This document shows, one piece after another, positions 15,290 through 24,573 of a stretch of DNA of 64,000 nucleotides; position 1 is the stretch's first letter, and every line of letters starts with the position of its first letter. Below the pieces are notes generated by a model. That model had not been told where the DNA came from. It saw only the letters and a list, made by a program, of their open reading frames with translations, and made no database searches. The position numbers and the translations under genes are program-made. Source of the DNA: Pseudomarimonas salicorniae (GTDB lineage: Bacteria; Pseudomonadota; Gammaproteobacteria; Xanthomonadales; Xanthomonadaceae). Location: positions 550,914 through 614,913 of the forward strand of contig NZ_JALNMH010000001.1 in the NCBI RefSeq assembly GCF_023156535.1, given 5' to 3'.

Positions 15290-18058
15290 ATGCTGAACAT
15301 CCCGCTGCCGCGCCGGCCGCTGGCCGCCGCCGTGCTGTGCTGTCTCCCCCTGGCCGTCGTGGCCCAGTCCCCCGGCTCCGAACAGGATCCCAACGAGCTC
15401 GACCGCATCGTCGTCACCGGGTCGAACATCAAGGGCATCGACCTCGAGGATGCCCAGCCGGTGAAGGTGATTACCGCCGAGGACATCAAGTCCCTCGGCG
15501 CGGTGACCGTCGCCGACCTGCTGCAGCAGGTCAGCCAGACCGGTGGCGGCACCGGCAACTTCTCCACTGCCAACTCGGGCAGTCGCCAGGCCGATTCCCC
15601 TGCTGGCTTTGCCGGCGTCTCGCTGCGCGGCCTCGGTACCGCGAGCACGCTGACCCTGATCAACGGCCGACGCATGTCGGTGGCCTCGTTTGCCAACGGC
15701 TCGGAGAACTTCGTCGACATCAACGCGATCCCGCTGGCGGCCATCGACCGGGTGGAGATCCTTACCACCGGTGCCTCGGCTATCTACGGTGCCGACGCGG
15801 TGGCCGGCGTCGTGAACTTCATCCTGCGCCGGGACTTCGACGGCCTGCGGCTGTCCGCCTCCTATGCCGACAGCGAGGCCAGCACGGACGAGGCGCGGAT
15901 GAACGCCAACCTGGTCTGGGGCGCGAGCGCAGGCGACAGCCGCTTCATGGTCATCCTCGATGCCTACCGGCGCAACGCGCTGTACGACCGCGACCGGGAC
16001 ATCTCCGCCGTCGAGCCGCGGCCTTCGCAGCAGGGCATCTATCCGAGCTTCAACGACCTGTTCGCACAGGACATCGATTTCGTCGAGCAGGGCTGCCCCG
16101 ACAGCCAGCGCTTCGACGGCCGCCCCGGCTTCCCGATCTCGCGCTTCGGCGAGTACTGCGAACTGAACCGCAACGCCTTCACCGCGACCGACCCGGAGAC
16201 CGAGCGCCTCGGCGGCTACGCCACCTTCGGCCACAGCTTCGGAGACGGCCTGGAGTTCTTCTCCGAGCTGGCGCTGCAGCGAAACACCTCGGAAGCCAAC
16301 AGCGACCCGGCCCCCTGGAGCCAGGAGGAGATCGACTTCTTCCACCCGGGCATGCCGTCCGCCCTGCGCCAGCGGCTTCTGGCCGCAGGCGTCGATCCGG
16401 ACTTCACCATCTTCGGCTGGGGCCGCTTCCCCGATTCGCGCACGATCGAGGTGGAGACTACCAACTGGCGCTGGGTCAATGGCCTGTCCGGCTACCTCGG
16501 CAGCGACTGGACCTGGGAGACCGCGCTGAACCTCTCGCGCAGCGAGTCCGAGCAGCGCGCGGTCGCCGGCATCTACAACGTCGAGCGCTTCCGCGCCGCC
16601 CTGCTGGGCGAGCTCTGCGCAAACGGCGCGACCAACTGCTCGCCGGGCAGCGGCGGCCTTCACTACAACCCGTTCAGTGGCCAGACCCAGAACAGCCAGC
16701 AGGTCCTCGACCTGCTGCGCGAGCGGGTGCCGCGCGATGGTGAGTCCGAGCTGGCCGCCTGGGACCTGAAGTTCTCCGGCCAGTGGGGCGAGACCGCCAG
16801 CGGACCGGTGTCCTGGGCCTTCGGTGTCGAGGCGCGCCGCGAGGACATCCGCGATGACCCCTCCCCGCTGGCGACGGCCGATCCGGTGACCGGCGAGGTG
16901 CCGGTCTACGGCTTTGGTTCGACCGAAGTGCGGGCCGACCGCGACCAGTACGCGCTGTTCGCCGAGGCGCTGGTGCCCTTGCACGAAACGCTCGACCTGC
17001 GCCTGGCCGGGCGCTTCGACGACTACGATGATTTCGGCAGCGACTTCAACCCAGCGGTCAGCCTGCGCTGGCAGCCCACCGATGGTGCGCTGCTGCGCGG
17101 CGGCTGGAACACCTCGTTCCGTGCGCCGTCGCTGGCGCAGAGCGGGGCCGGCACCACGCTCAGCTCGGGCGCGCTGCCCTGCTCGCCGGGCGGCGAGTTC
17201 CTCGACACCTTCTGCGGCGGATTCACCGGCGACGACTTCTACCTTTCCGAGGTCTATGGCAATCCGGACCTGAGGGCGGAAACGGCCGAGGCCTGGTTCG
17301 TCGGCACCGTCCTGCAGTTCGGCGAAAGCACCACGCTGACGCTGGACTGGTTCGATTTCCGCCACAAGAACCTCGTCGACATCGATGCCCTCGAGCTGTT
17401 CCGCGCGGCCCTCATTGATCCGTCCCTGGTGGTCGCCCGCGGCGAGCTGGCGCCGGGCCAGATCGGCATCGAGACGCGCAACGGCACGATCGGCAGCCCG
17501 ATCGAAGAGGTCCATCTGCAGCTGATCAACGTTGGCGTGCAGAAGACCGATGGCCTCGACATCGGCCTCGAGCACCGCGTCGATGACACCGGTCTCGGCG
17601 ACTTCCTGTTCTACCTCGATGCCACGTGGACAAACAGCTACGAGCGCTCGGAGAGCTGTGGCGGGAATGATCCGCGCCGCGGCGCCGGGCCCTGCATCGG
17701 CGGCCAGCGTCTGGTCGAACTGAACGGGGAGTTCCGCTATCCGGAGTGGCTGGCCAACGTCGGGGTGACCTGGTGGCGCGGCGACTTCACCACCCGGGTC
17801 TGGGCCGACTACACCGACGGCTACTACGACGACGACCAGCGCTCGGGCGTTCCGGCCGGCCGCCGGGTGCCGTCATGGACCACGCTCAACGCCAGTCTCA
17901 CCTGGGATCTCACCGAGGATGCCTACGCGACGCTGGGCGTGCGCAATCTGGGTGACCGCGATCCGCCCGTCGCGCTGGGCTCGGCCTCGAACTTCGACAA
18001 GTTCAACCACGACAGTCTGGGTCGCTGGTGGCAGGTGAGCTACACGCACCGGTTCTGA
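15290..18058 (+). CDS. TonB-dependent outer-membrane receptor
   Basis: A 922-residue receptor. Signal peptide 1-25 (ends CLPLAVVAQ), then a TonB-box-like segment ELDRIVVTGSNI at ~36-47, a plug domain with LTLINGRRMSV and ILTTGASAIYGADAVAGVVN, then a long beta-barrel that ends in an aromatic residue (WWQVSYTHRF), as outer-membrane barrels do. It belongs to the large-substrate 'oar-like/TonB receptor' type common in xanthomonads. It is followed on the same strand by a YfcC-type carrier and an isoaspartyl dipeptidase homologue, and is divergent from an exported S51 peptidase, so beta-aspartyl or arginine-rich peptides are likely substrates (inference). Confidence 0.92.
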   Translation: MLNIPLPRRPLAAAVLCCLPLAVVAQSPGSEQDPNELDRIVVTGSNIKGIDLEDAQPVKVITAEDIKSLGAVTVADLLQQVSQTGGGTGNFSTANSGSRQADSPAGFAGVSLRGLGTASTLTLINGRRMSVASFANGSENFVDINAIPLAAIDRVEILTTGASAIYGADAVAGVVNFILRRDFDGLRLSASYADSEASTDEARMNANLVWGASAGDSRFMVILDAYRRNALYDRDRDISAVEPRPSQQGIYPSFNDLFAQDIDFVEQGCPDSQRFDGRPGFPISRFGEYCELNRNAFTATDPETERLGGYATFGHSFGDGLEFFSELALQRNTSEANSDPAPWSQEEIDFFHPGMPSALRQRLLAAGVDPDFTIFGWGRFPDSRTIEVETTNWRWVNGLSGYLGSDWTWETALNLSRSESEQRAVAGIYNVERFRAALLGELCANGATNCSPGSGGLHYNPFSGQTQNSQQVLDLLRERVPRDGESELAAWDLKFSGQWGETASGPVSWAFGVEARREDIRDDPSPLATADPVTGEVPVYGFGSTEVRADRDQYALFAEALVPLHETLDLRLAGRFDDYDDFGSDFNPAVSLRWQPTDGALLRGGWNTSFRAPSLAQSGAGTTLSSGALPCSPGGEFLDTFCGGFTGDDFYLSEVYGNPDLRAETAEAWFVGTVLQFGESTTLTLDWFDFRHKNLVDIDALELFRAALIDPSLVVARGELAPGQIGIETRNGTIGSPIEEVHLQLINVGVQKTDGLDIGLEHRVDDTGLGDFLFYLDATWTNSYERSESCGGNDPRRGAGPCIGGQRLVELNGEFRYPEWLANVGVTWWRGDFTTRVWADYTDGYYDDDQRSGVPAGRRVPSWTTLNASLTWDLTEDAYATLGVRNLGDRDPPVALGSASNFDKFNHDSLGRWWQVSYTHRF

Positions 18059-18128
18059 GCCAAGGCTCCGTAGCGGTTGGCCTGGACGACCGGCCGCTCC
18101 GGTAGCTGAAAGAAGTAACAGCGCGCCC

Positions 18129-18163
18129 CCTCCCCTTGCGCGCAGCTGCCGCGCAAGGGGAGG
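18129..18163. repeat. Large intergenic hairpin between receptor and carrier genes
   Basis: Perfect 14-bp arms CCTCCCCTTGCGCG (18129-18142) and CGCGCAAGGGGAGG (18150-18163) around a 7-nt loop. C-runs before and G-runs after (to ~18175) extend the symmetry imperfectly. There is no T-tract. Hairpins of the type CCCTCCCC...GGGGAGGG with a trailing GGGAGGGGG are common repeated intergenic elements in xanthomonads. Here it splits an otherwise co-directional gene set and could trim or stabilise the mRNA. Confidence 0.6.
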
Positions 18164-18250
18164 CTGGGAGGGGGTTGCACCTGACCTGGCCCACCGCGCA
18201 TCGGTGCGCTTGCCGTATTGTTTCCCGCTCAACCACGACCGGACCTTCGC

Positions 18251-19654
18251 GTGACCGATACCCCGCGCCCCTGGCGCATGCCCAACACCCTGCTGATCCT
18301 GTTCGCTGCCTGCGCGCTGGCTGCGCTGATCGTGCCGTGGGTGGACGCCGGCTACTTCGCCGAGGGCGAGCCGATATCGCTGGCCAGCTACCGGGCCGCG
18401 GAGAGCGCTCTATCGGTGGAACTGTTTGCCGAGGACGGCGAGCGTGGACTGATCAACGCGCTGTTCGAGGGCTTCACCTCCGGCTCGCGCTCGGGAGCGG
18501 CGATCGGCGTCATCGCCTTCGTGCTGCTGGTCGGCGGCGCATTCGGCGTGATCCGCGCCACGGGGGCCGTCGACAATGGCCTGCTGCATCTCGCGCGAAT
18601 CACCGGCGATCGCCCGCGGCTGTTGCTGGCGGTGCTGTTCACCGCCTTCGCGGCCGGCGGCGCGGTGTTCGGCATGGGCGAGGAGACCATCGCCTTCATC
18701 GCCCTGCTGCTGCCGCTGATTGAGCGTTACGGCTATCCGCGCGAGGTCGCTGTGATGATCACCTACATGGCCAGCCAGATCGGCTTCGCCACCTCGTGGA
18801 TGAATCCCTTCAGCGTGGCCGTGGCCCAGGGCATCGCCGGGCTGCCGCTGCTTTCCGGCGCCGGCTTCCGCATCGGCATGTTCGCGGCCTTCGTGGCGGT
18901 GGGAATCGGCTTCACCCTGTGGTACGCGAGCCGCCACCGGCAGGCCGTCGGCGCCGGCAGTGGGGAGCTTGAGGCCGCTCCGCTGCGGTGGGTCGACCGC
19001 CTGGTGCTGCTCGGCGTGCTGGCCGCCGTGGTCTGGATCGTCTGGGGCGTGGTGGCGCGCGGCTACTACATCGCCGAGATCGCCAGCCAGTTCGTCGCCC
19101 TTGGCATTTTCTGCGGCGTGGTCGGTGTGATCGGTGGGCGAATCGACAGCGAGGCGGCGGTCCAGGCCTTCGTCGAAGGCGCGAAGCAGCTGGTACCGGT
19201 GGCACTGGTGATTGCGCTGGCCAAGGGTCTCCTATACCTGCTCGGCGGCAGCGATCCCAACGCCCCGTCGGCCTTGAACGCACTGCTCCACTCGATGGGC
19301 AGTGCACTGGAGGGAGCACCGGTCCTGCTCGCCGCCCAGGGTATGTTCCTCGCGCAGTCGGTGTTCAATTTCTTCGTGACCTCGGGCAGCGCCCAGGCCG
19401 CGATCACGATGCCGCTGATGGCCGGTCTCGGCGATCTGGTCGGCGTCACCCGGCAGGTCTCGGTACTGGCCTTCCAGCTCGGCGACGGCCTGACCAACCT
19501 GCTGGTGCCGACCTCGGCCTCGTTGATGGGCGCGCTGGGCATGGCCGGAGTCGCCTGGACTCGCTGGATCGGCCTGATCTGGCGCTTCGTGCTGGTCCTG
19601 ATGCTGCTGGCGGCCGCGGCCGTCGCGCTCGGCGTTCTGACAGGATTGAAATGA
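18251..19654 (+). CDS. YfcC-family inner-membrane amino-acid/dipeptide carrier
   Basis: A 467-residue hydrophobic protein with about 12 membrane segments. It matches the YfcC branch of the C4-dicarboxylate (DcuC)/ArcD-like ion transporter superfamily: SGSRSGAAIGVIAFVLLVGG, then FGMGEETIAF, and MASQIGFATSWMNPFSVAVA near 175-195, and FVTSGSAQAAITMPLMA near 375-390. E. coli YfcC is annotated as a putative basic amino-acid antiporter. The start is taken as the GTG at 18251 with GGA seven nt upstream; a TTG at 18218 is possible. Its stop overlaps ATGA at 19651. In this cluster it could bring arginine or isoaspartyl dipeptide into the cytoplasm. Confidence 0.85.
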   Translation: MTDTPRPWRMPNTLLILFAACALAALIVPWVDAGYFAEGEPISLASYRAAESALSVELFAEDGERGLINALFEGFTSGSRSGAAIGVIAFVLLVGGAFGVIRATGAVDNGLLHLARITGDRPRLLLAVLFTAFAAGGAVFGMGEETIAFIALLLPLIERYGYPREVAVMITYMASQIGFATSWMNPFSVAVAQGIAGLPLLSGAGFRIGMFAAFVAVGIGFTLWYASRHRQAVGAGSGELEAAPLRWVDRLVLLGVLAAVVWIVWGVVARGYYIAEIASQFVALGIFCGVVGVIGGRIDSEAAVQAFVEGAKQLVPVALVIALAKGLLYLLGGSDPNAPSALNALLHSMGSALEGAPVLLAAQGMFLAQSVFNFFVTSGSAQAAITMPLMAGLGDLVGVTRQVSVLAFQLGDGLTNLLVPTSASLMGALGMAGVAWTRWIGLIWRFVLVLMLLAAAAVALGVLTGLK

Positions 19655-19674
19655 CTCAACACAAGGATGCACCG

Positions 19675-20838
19675 ATGCTCACCCTGATCCGCGGCGCCGA
19701 GCTGCATGGGCCCGCACCGCTGGGACAGGGCGACATCCTGATCGGCGGAGGTCGCATCCTGGCGATGGCGCCGAGGCTGTCTCCGGGTGACCTCGGCTGC
19801 CCCCTTCGCGAGGTCGACGGGCACGGCCTGCTGGCCGTGCCCGGCCTGGTCGACAGCCTGGTCCACACCTCGGGCGGGGGCGGCGAGGGCGGCTTCGCCT
19901 CGCGGATGCGCCCGCTTGAAGCAGAGCAGGCGCTCCGTGCCGGGGTCACGAGCCTGATCGGTGCGCTGGGCACCGACGACAGCACCCGCAGCCACGCCGA
20001 CCTGCTGGCCTGCGGCCGTGCCCTGGCCGCGCATGGCCTCAGCGCCTACGCCCTGACCGGCTCCTACCACGTGCCGGTGCGCACGATCACCGGATCGATA
20101 CGTGACGATCTGGTGCTCATTCCCGACATCATCGGCGTCGGCGAGATCGCCATCGCCGACCATCGCGGCGCGCAGCCCAGCGCCCACGAGCTGGCCCGCA
20201 TCGCCGCCGCCTCGCGGGTCGGCGGGATGCTCGCCGGCAAGTCCGGAACGGTATTGATCCATGTCGGCGACGGCCGCGATGGCCTCGAGCTGCTGCGCCG
20301 CGCCTGCGCCGAGCATGAAGTGCGCCCGGCGCAGTTCCTGCCCACCCACTGCAATCGCTCGCGCCGCCTGTTCGACGAGGCCCGCGACTGGATCGCGCGC
20401 GGCGGCACCATCGATCTCACCAGCAGCACCACGCCTGCCATGCTCGCCGCTGGCGAGGTGCCCGCCGCCGAGGCGCTCCTCGAGCTTCTCGCCGACCCGG
20501 CCTGCGCCGATCGCGTCACGCTCAGCTCGGATGGCCAGGCCAGCCTGCCGCATTTCGATGAGGCGGGACGCCTGCTGGGCATCGAGACCGCCCGCGTCGA
20601 CAGTCTGTTGGCCACTTTGCGCGCCGCCCGGCAGCAAGGCGCTGCCCTCGAGCCGGTTTTGGCCGCCGCGACCCGCACGCCGGCGCGAATCTGGGGGCTT
20701 GCCCGCAAGGGCCGTATCGCGGTCGGCGCCGATGCCGACCTGCTGCTGCTGGAGCCGGAAAGCCTGGCGCTGCGCATGGCGGTGGCAGGTGGGCAGTGCT
20801 GGCGGATAGAGGCAGGCGCGGCCAGAGCCCTCGACTGA
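19675..20838 (+). CDS. Isoaspartyl dipeptidase homologue (IadA-like), one metal ligand changed
   Basis: A 387-residue amidohydrolase. IadA splits beta-Asp-X dipeptides in the cytoplasm. Family marks: GGGGEGGF after the first metal motif, IADHRGAQPS, SRVGGMLAGKSG, His196 (IHVGDG), His225 (LPTHCNR) and Asp286 (SSDGQAS). The bridging Lys of E. coli IadA is Glu157 here, as in some family members. In the HxH motif the first His is Leu62 (VDSLVHT), His64 remaining; this is unusual and may alter metal binding. The ATG at 19675 has AAGGA seven nt upstream; an in-frame ATG at 19651 overlaps the carrier stop (ATGA) and would add eight residues. It is the last step expected of a cyanophycin/isoaspartyl peptide pathway. 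Confidence 0.85.
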   Translation: MLTLIRGAELHGPAPLGQGDILIGGGRILAMAPRLSPGDLGCPLREVDGHGLLAVPGLVDSLVHTSGGGGEGGFASRMRPLEAEQALRAGVTSLIGALGTDDSTRSHADLLACGRALAAHGLSAYALTGSYHVPVRTITGSIRDDLVLIPDIIGVGEIAIADHRGAQPSAHELARIAAASRVGGMLAGKSGTVLIHVGDGRDGLELLRRACAEHEVRPAQFLPTHCNRSRRLFDEARDWIARGGTIDLTSSTTPAMLAAGEVPAAEALLELLADPACADRVTLSSDGQASLPHFDEAGRLLGIETARVDSLLATLRAARQQGAALEPVLAAATRTPARIWGLARKGRIAVGADADLLLLEPESLALRMAVAGGQCWRIEAGAARALD

Positions 20839-20880
20839 GCGGCTTGCCTCGCAGCCGGCCCGCAAGGATCATCGCGCGCC

Positions 20881-21342
20881 ATGCACGTGATCCTGTTCCA
20901 GCCCGAGATTCCGCCCAACACCGGCAACGTCATCCGCCTCTGCGCCAACAGCGGCGCCCGGCTGCACCTGATCCGGCCGCTTGGCTTCGAGCTGGACGAC
21001 GCCAAGCTGCGCCGGGCTGGCCTGGACTACCACGAGTTCGCCCGGCTCGACGTGCATGACGACCTCGAGGGCTGCCTTGAGGCAATCGGCCGTCCGCGCC
21101 TGCTGGCCCTCTCCACCCGCAGTTCCACCCGCTACGACCGGATTGCCTACCGCGAGGATGACGCCCTGCTGTTCGGCCCGGAAACCCGCGGCCTGCCGCA
21201 GTCGATCCTCGACGCATTGCCGCCGGAACAGCGCGTGCGTCTGCCCATGCGGCCGGGCAACCGCAGCCTCAACCTGTCCAACGCCGTGGCGGTGGTGGTG
21301 TTCGAAGCCTGGCGCCAGCAGGGGTTCGCGGGCGGAGAGTAG
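20881..21342 (+). CDS. trmL: tRNA (cytidine/uridine-34-2'-O)-methyltransferase
   Basis: A 153-residue SPOUT-class methyltransferase of normal length. TrmL methylates the wobble ribose of tRNA-Leu isoacceptors using S-adenosylmethionine. The N-terminus (HVILFQPEIPPNTGNVIRLC), LLFGPETRGLP and the C-terminal trefoil-knot motif RSLNLSNAVAVVVFEAWRQ are all typical. It starts 42 bp after iadA on the same strand and is probably unrelated to it in function. Confidence 0.95.
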   Translation: MHVILFQPEIPPNTGNVIRLCANSGARLHLIRPLGFELDDAKLRRAGLDYHEFARLDVHDDLEGCLEAIGRPRLLALSTRSSTRYDRIAYREDDALLFGPETRGLPQSILDALPPEQRVRLPMRPGNRSLNLSNAVAVVVFEAWRQQGFAGGE

Positions 21343-21348
21343 GACCGC

Positions 21349-21375
21349 CCGCCAGGTCGCGGCTTCCCCTGGCGG
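21349..21375. terminator. Possible bidirectional terminator stem
   Basis: CCGCCAGG (21349-21356) pairs with CCTGGCGG (21368-21375) over 8 bp with an 11-nt loop, in the 42-bp gap between the convergent trmL and cusA genes. There is no T-tract on either side, so it is only a weak candidate. Confidence 0.3.
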
Positions 21376-21384
21376 CGCGGGCCA

Positions 21385-24300
21385 TCAGTTCGGCGAACTC
21401 CCGGCGGCGTTCCGGTCGAGCTGCCGACCGAGCCACCAGCGATAGATCGCCGGAATCAGCAGCAGGGAAAGCAGGGGCGCCGACAGCATGCCACCCAGCA
21501 TGGGCGCCGCAATGCGCTGCATGGTGGCGGCACCGGTGCCTTCGCTGAGCAGGATCGGGGTCAGTCCGGCGAGCAGGGTCAGGACGGTCATCGCCTTGGG
21601 TCTGACTCGCAGTACCGCGCCCTCCTCCAGGGCGGCATCCAGCTGCGCCCGGCTGTGCAGCTGGCCGGCCTCCCGCGCGCGCCGCACGGCCTGGGCGAGG
21701 TAGATCAGCATGACCACGCCGAACTCCGCGGCGACCCCGAACAGGGCGAGGAAGCCGACCACGACGGCCACCGACAGGGCATAGTCCAGCGCCCACAGCA
21801 GCCAGATGCCACCGACCACCGACAGCGGTGCGGTCAGCAGCACGATCAGCGCATCCGGCCAGCGGCGAAAGACCACGTAGAGCAGGACCAGGATGATGCC
21901 GAGCACGGCCGGCAGGGCGAGGCTAAGGCGTTCGGTGGCGCGGCTCAGCGCCTCGAACTGGCCGGCCCAGCCCAGGCTGACGCCGCTCGGCAGCGACACC
22001 TTCTCGCGCAGCGCGGCCTCCGCGGCGCGCATCGTGCCCAGCAGGTCGCGGGTGTCCGTATCGACGAACACCCACGCAGTCAGCCGCGCATCCTCGCTGC
22101 GGATCATGGCCGGGGCGCGCACCAGCTCGATGTCGGCCAGCCGGCCCAGCGGCACCTGCTGGCCGGAGGGTGTCACCACGCCCAGCTCGGCCAGCGCTTC
22201 GGGGCTGTCGCGCACCGATTGCGGCAGGCGCAGGGCGACCGGAAAGCGGCGACGTCCCTCGTAGGCCGTGGCGATGGGTGCGCCGCCCACCGCCTCGCCC
22301 AGCCAGGCCATGAAGGCGTCCATCTCGACGCCGTAGCGGGCCAGCGCCTCGCGCCTCGGGCGGACCTCCAGACTGCGCGCCTGGGCCCCGCGATCAGCAT
22401 AGGCCGAGCGGATTCCGGGCACCCCGGCCAGCGCAGCCTCGACCTCGGTTGCCACCGCGGTCAGGGTATCCAGATCGTCTCCGGCCAGGCGCACGCCCAG
22501 CGGCGTGCGCAGCCCGGTGGCCTGCATGTCGATGCGCGTGCGGATCGGCTGCACCCAGGCATTGGTCAGGCCGGGGATGCGCAGGCGCGCATCGAGCTCG
22601 GCGACCAGATCGTCCATGCTCAAGCCTTCGCGCCACTGATCCTGCGGTTTGAGCTGGATGGTGGTCTCGATCATCGACAGCGGTGCCGGGTCGGTGGCCG
22701 AATCGGCGCGGCCGATCTTGCCGAAGACGCGGGCCACCTCCGGAGTCTCCCTGATCAGCCGGCTGGTCTGCTGCAGGAGCTGCTGCGCCTTGCCGGGCGA
22801 GAGTTCGGGCAGGGTGGTGGGCATATACATCAGGTCGCCCTCCTCAAGCTGCGGCATGAACTCGCTGCCCAGCTGGCGCAGTGGCCAGAGCGCGCTGGCG
22901 GCCAGCAACACCGTGATCAGGACGGTCAGGCGCGGGAAGCGCAGCACGCCGCGCAGCACCGGGCGGTACAGGGCTATCAGCAGCCGCGACAGGGGCTGCT
23001 CGTGCTCGCCGCGGATGCGTCCCCTGACCAGCAGCGCCATGAGCACGGGGCCGAGGGTGACCGCCAGCAGGGCGGCGGCGAGCATCGCCCAGGTCTTGGT
23101 CCAGGCCAGCGGCGAGAACATCCGCCCCTCCTGTGACTCGAGCAGGAACACCGGCAGGAAGCTCAGGGCGATGATCAGCAGCGAGACGAACACCGCGGGG
23201 CCGACCTCGATCGCTGCATCGGTCACCAGTCCCAGCCGCTCGGGTTCCCGCGGCTCGCGGCCTTCGCGCTGGCGGAAGTGCTCGATCTGCTTGTGCGCGT
23301 TCTCGACCAGCACGATGGCCGCATCGACCATGGCGCCGATGGCGATCGCGATGCCGCCGAGCGACATGATGTGGGCATTGATGCCTTGGACGCGCATGAT
23401 CGCGAGCGCCAGCAGAACGCCCAGCGGCAGCAGCAGCGCCGGCACCAGGGCGGAGCGGAAGTGGCCCAGGAAGAGCAGGCAGACCAGGCCGACGACGAGG
23501 ATCTCCTCCACCAGTTTCGTCGACAGGTGGCTGACCGCGCGATCGATGAGGGCCGAGCGGTCGTACACGGTGATCAGCTCGACGCCCTCGGGCAGGCTCT
23601 CCTTCAGCGCCGCAAGGCGGGCCTCCACCGCGGCGATGACCTCCCGCGCATTGCCGCCATCGCGCATCACGACCACGCCACCGACGACCTCGCCTTCGCC
23701 ATCCAACTCGGCAATGCCCTGCCGCGGTCCGGCACCGAAGCGGATGTCGGCGACATCGCCGAGCAGCACCGGCACGCCGTCGCGGAGCACACCCAGCGGT
23801 ACCTCGGCCAGGTCCTGGAGTTCGCGCAGGAAGCCGATGCCGCGCAGGCTGATCTCGCCTTCGGCCACCTCGATCAGCGAGCCGCCGCGCTCGGCGCCTG
23901 CGGCGCGGATGCGCGCGCTGACCTCGTCAAGACGCAGGCCGTACTGGCGCAGGCGCAGCGGATCGATGATCGCCTGGTACTGGCGTTCCATCCCGCCCAC
24001 GGTGGCCACCTCGGACACGCCCGGCAGGGCCTGCAATTCAAGCTTCAGGAACCAGTCCTGCAGGGCGCGCAGCTCGGAAAGATCGTGACCGCCGCTGCGA
24101 TCGACCAGCGCGTACTGGTAGACCCAGCCGACGCCGGTTGCATCCGGGCCCAGGGCCGGCTCGACTCCGGCCGGCAGCTCGCTGCGCGCCTGGCTGAGGT
24201 ACTCCAGCACGCGCGATCGCGCCCAGTAGGGGTCCGTGCCGTCCTCGAACAGCACATAGACAAACGAGTCGCCGGTCATCGAGAAGCCGCGCACGTGGCG

Positions 24301-24537
24301 GGCGCCGGGCACCGCGAGCAGGCGAGAGGCCAGCGGGTAGGTGAGCTGGTCCTCGACCAGCTGCGGCGACTGCCCCGGCCACTCGGTACGCACGGTGACC
24401 TGGACATCGGAGAGATCCGGAATGGCGTCCACCGGCAGGGTGCGCGCGGCGTGGATAGCCGCCAGGGTCAGCAGCAGCGACAACAGCAGGACCAGGCCGC
24501 GGTGCGCCAACGAGGCGCGGATCAATGCGGCGATCAT
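21385..24537 (-). CDS. cusA: Heavy-metal RND efflux pump, Cu(I)/Ag(I) type
   Basis: A 1050-residue HME-RND inner-membrane pump with 12 membrane segments and two large periplasmic loops. Family marks: DAIPDLSDVQVTVRTEWPGQ near the start, TGVGWVYQYALVDRSG, and the TM4 proton-relay motif GAMVDAAIVLVENAHK near residue 400. That last motif is the copper/silver (CusA) version rather than the zinc (CzcA) one. It would push Cu(I)/Ag(I) out through the periplasmic adaptor encoded by the gene just upstream (36-bp gap). No outer-membrane channel gene (cusC/tolC) is next to it. Confidence 0.93.
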   Translation of the reverse strand: MIAALIRASLAHRGLVLLLSLLLTLAAIHAARTLPVDAIPDLSDVQVTVRTEWPGQSPQLVEDQLTYPLASRLLAVPGARHVRGFSMTGDSFVYVLFEDGTDPYWARSRVLEYLSQARSELPAGVEPALGPDATGVGWVYQYALVDRSGGHDLSELRALQDWFLKLELQALPGVSEVATVGGMERQYQAIIDPLRLRQYGLRLDEVSARIRAAGAERGGSLIEVAEGEISLRGIGFLRELQDLAEVPLGVLRDGVPVLLGDVADIRFGAGPRQGIAELDGEGEVVGGVVVMRDGGNAREVIAAVEARLAALKESLPEGVELITVYDRSALIDRAVSHLSTKLVEEILVVGLVCLLFLGHFRSALVPALLLPLGVLLALAIMRVQGINAHIMSLGGIAIAIGAMVDAAIVLVENAHKQIEHFRQREGREPREPERLGLVTDAAIEVGPAVFVSLLIIALSFLPVFLLESQEGRMFSPLAWTKTWAMLAAALLAVTLGPVLMALLVRGRIRGEHEQPLSRLLIALYRPVLRGVLRFPRLTVLITVLLAASALWPLRQLGSEFMPQLEEGDLMYMPTTLPELSPGKAQQLLQQTSRLIRETPEVARVFGKIGRADSATDPAPLSMIETTIQLKPQDQWREGLSMDDLVAELDARLRIPGLTNAWVQPIRTRIDMQATGLRTPLGVRLAGDDLDTLTAVATEVEAALAGVPGIRSAYADRGAQARSLEVRPRREALARYGVEMDAFMAWLGEAVGGAPIATAYEGRRRFPVALRLPQSVRDSPEALAELGVVTPSGQQVPLGRLADIELVRAPAMIRSEDARLTAWVFVDTDTRDLLGTMRAAEAALREKVSLPSGVSLGWAGQFEALSRATERLSLALPAVLGIILVLLYVVFRRWPDALIVLLTAPLSVVGGIWLLWALDYALSVAVVVGFLALFGVAAEFGVVMLIYLAQAVRRAREAGQLHSRAQLDAALEEGAVLRVRPKAMTVLTLLAGLTPILLSEGTGAATMQRIAAPMLGGMLSAPLLSLLLIPAIYRWWLGRQLDRNAAGSSPN

Positions 24538-24573
24538 GGCCGCACCGTGCGCGGATGAACGCCCTGGTTGAAC

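Noticed and set aside
15140..17575. 811-codon open frame on the minus strand opposite the TonB receptor gene
   Set aside because: It is the antisense shadow of a receptor with a clear signal peptide, plug and barrel; its translation is low-complexity and matches no family.
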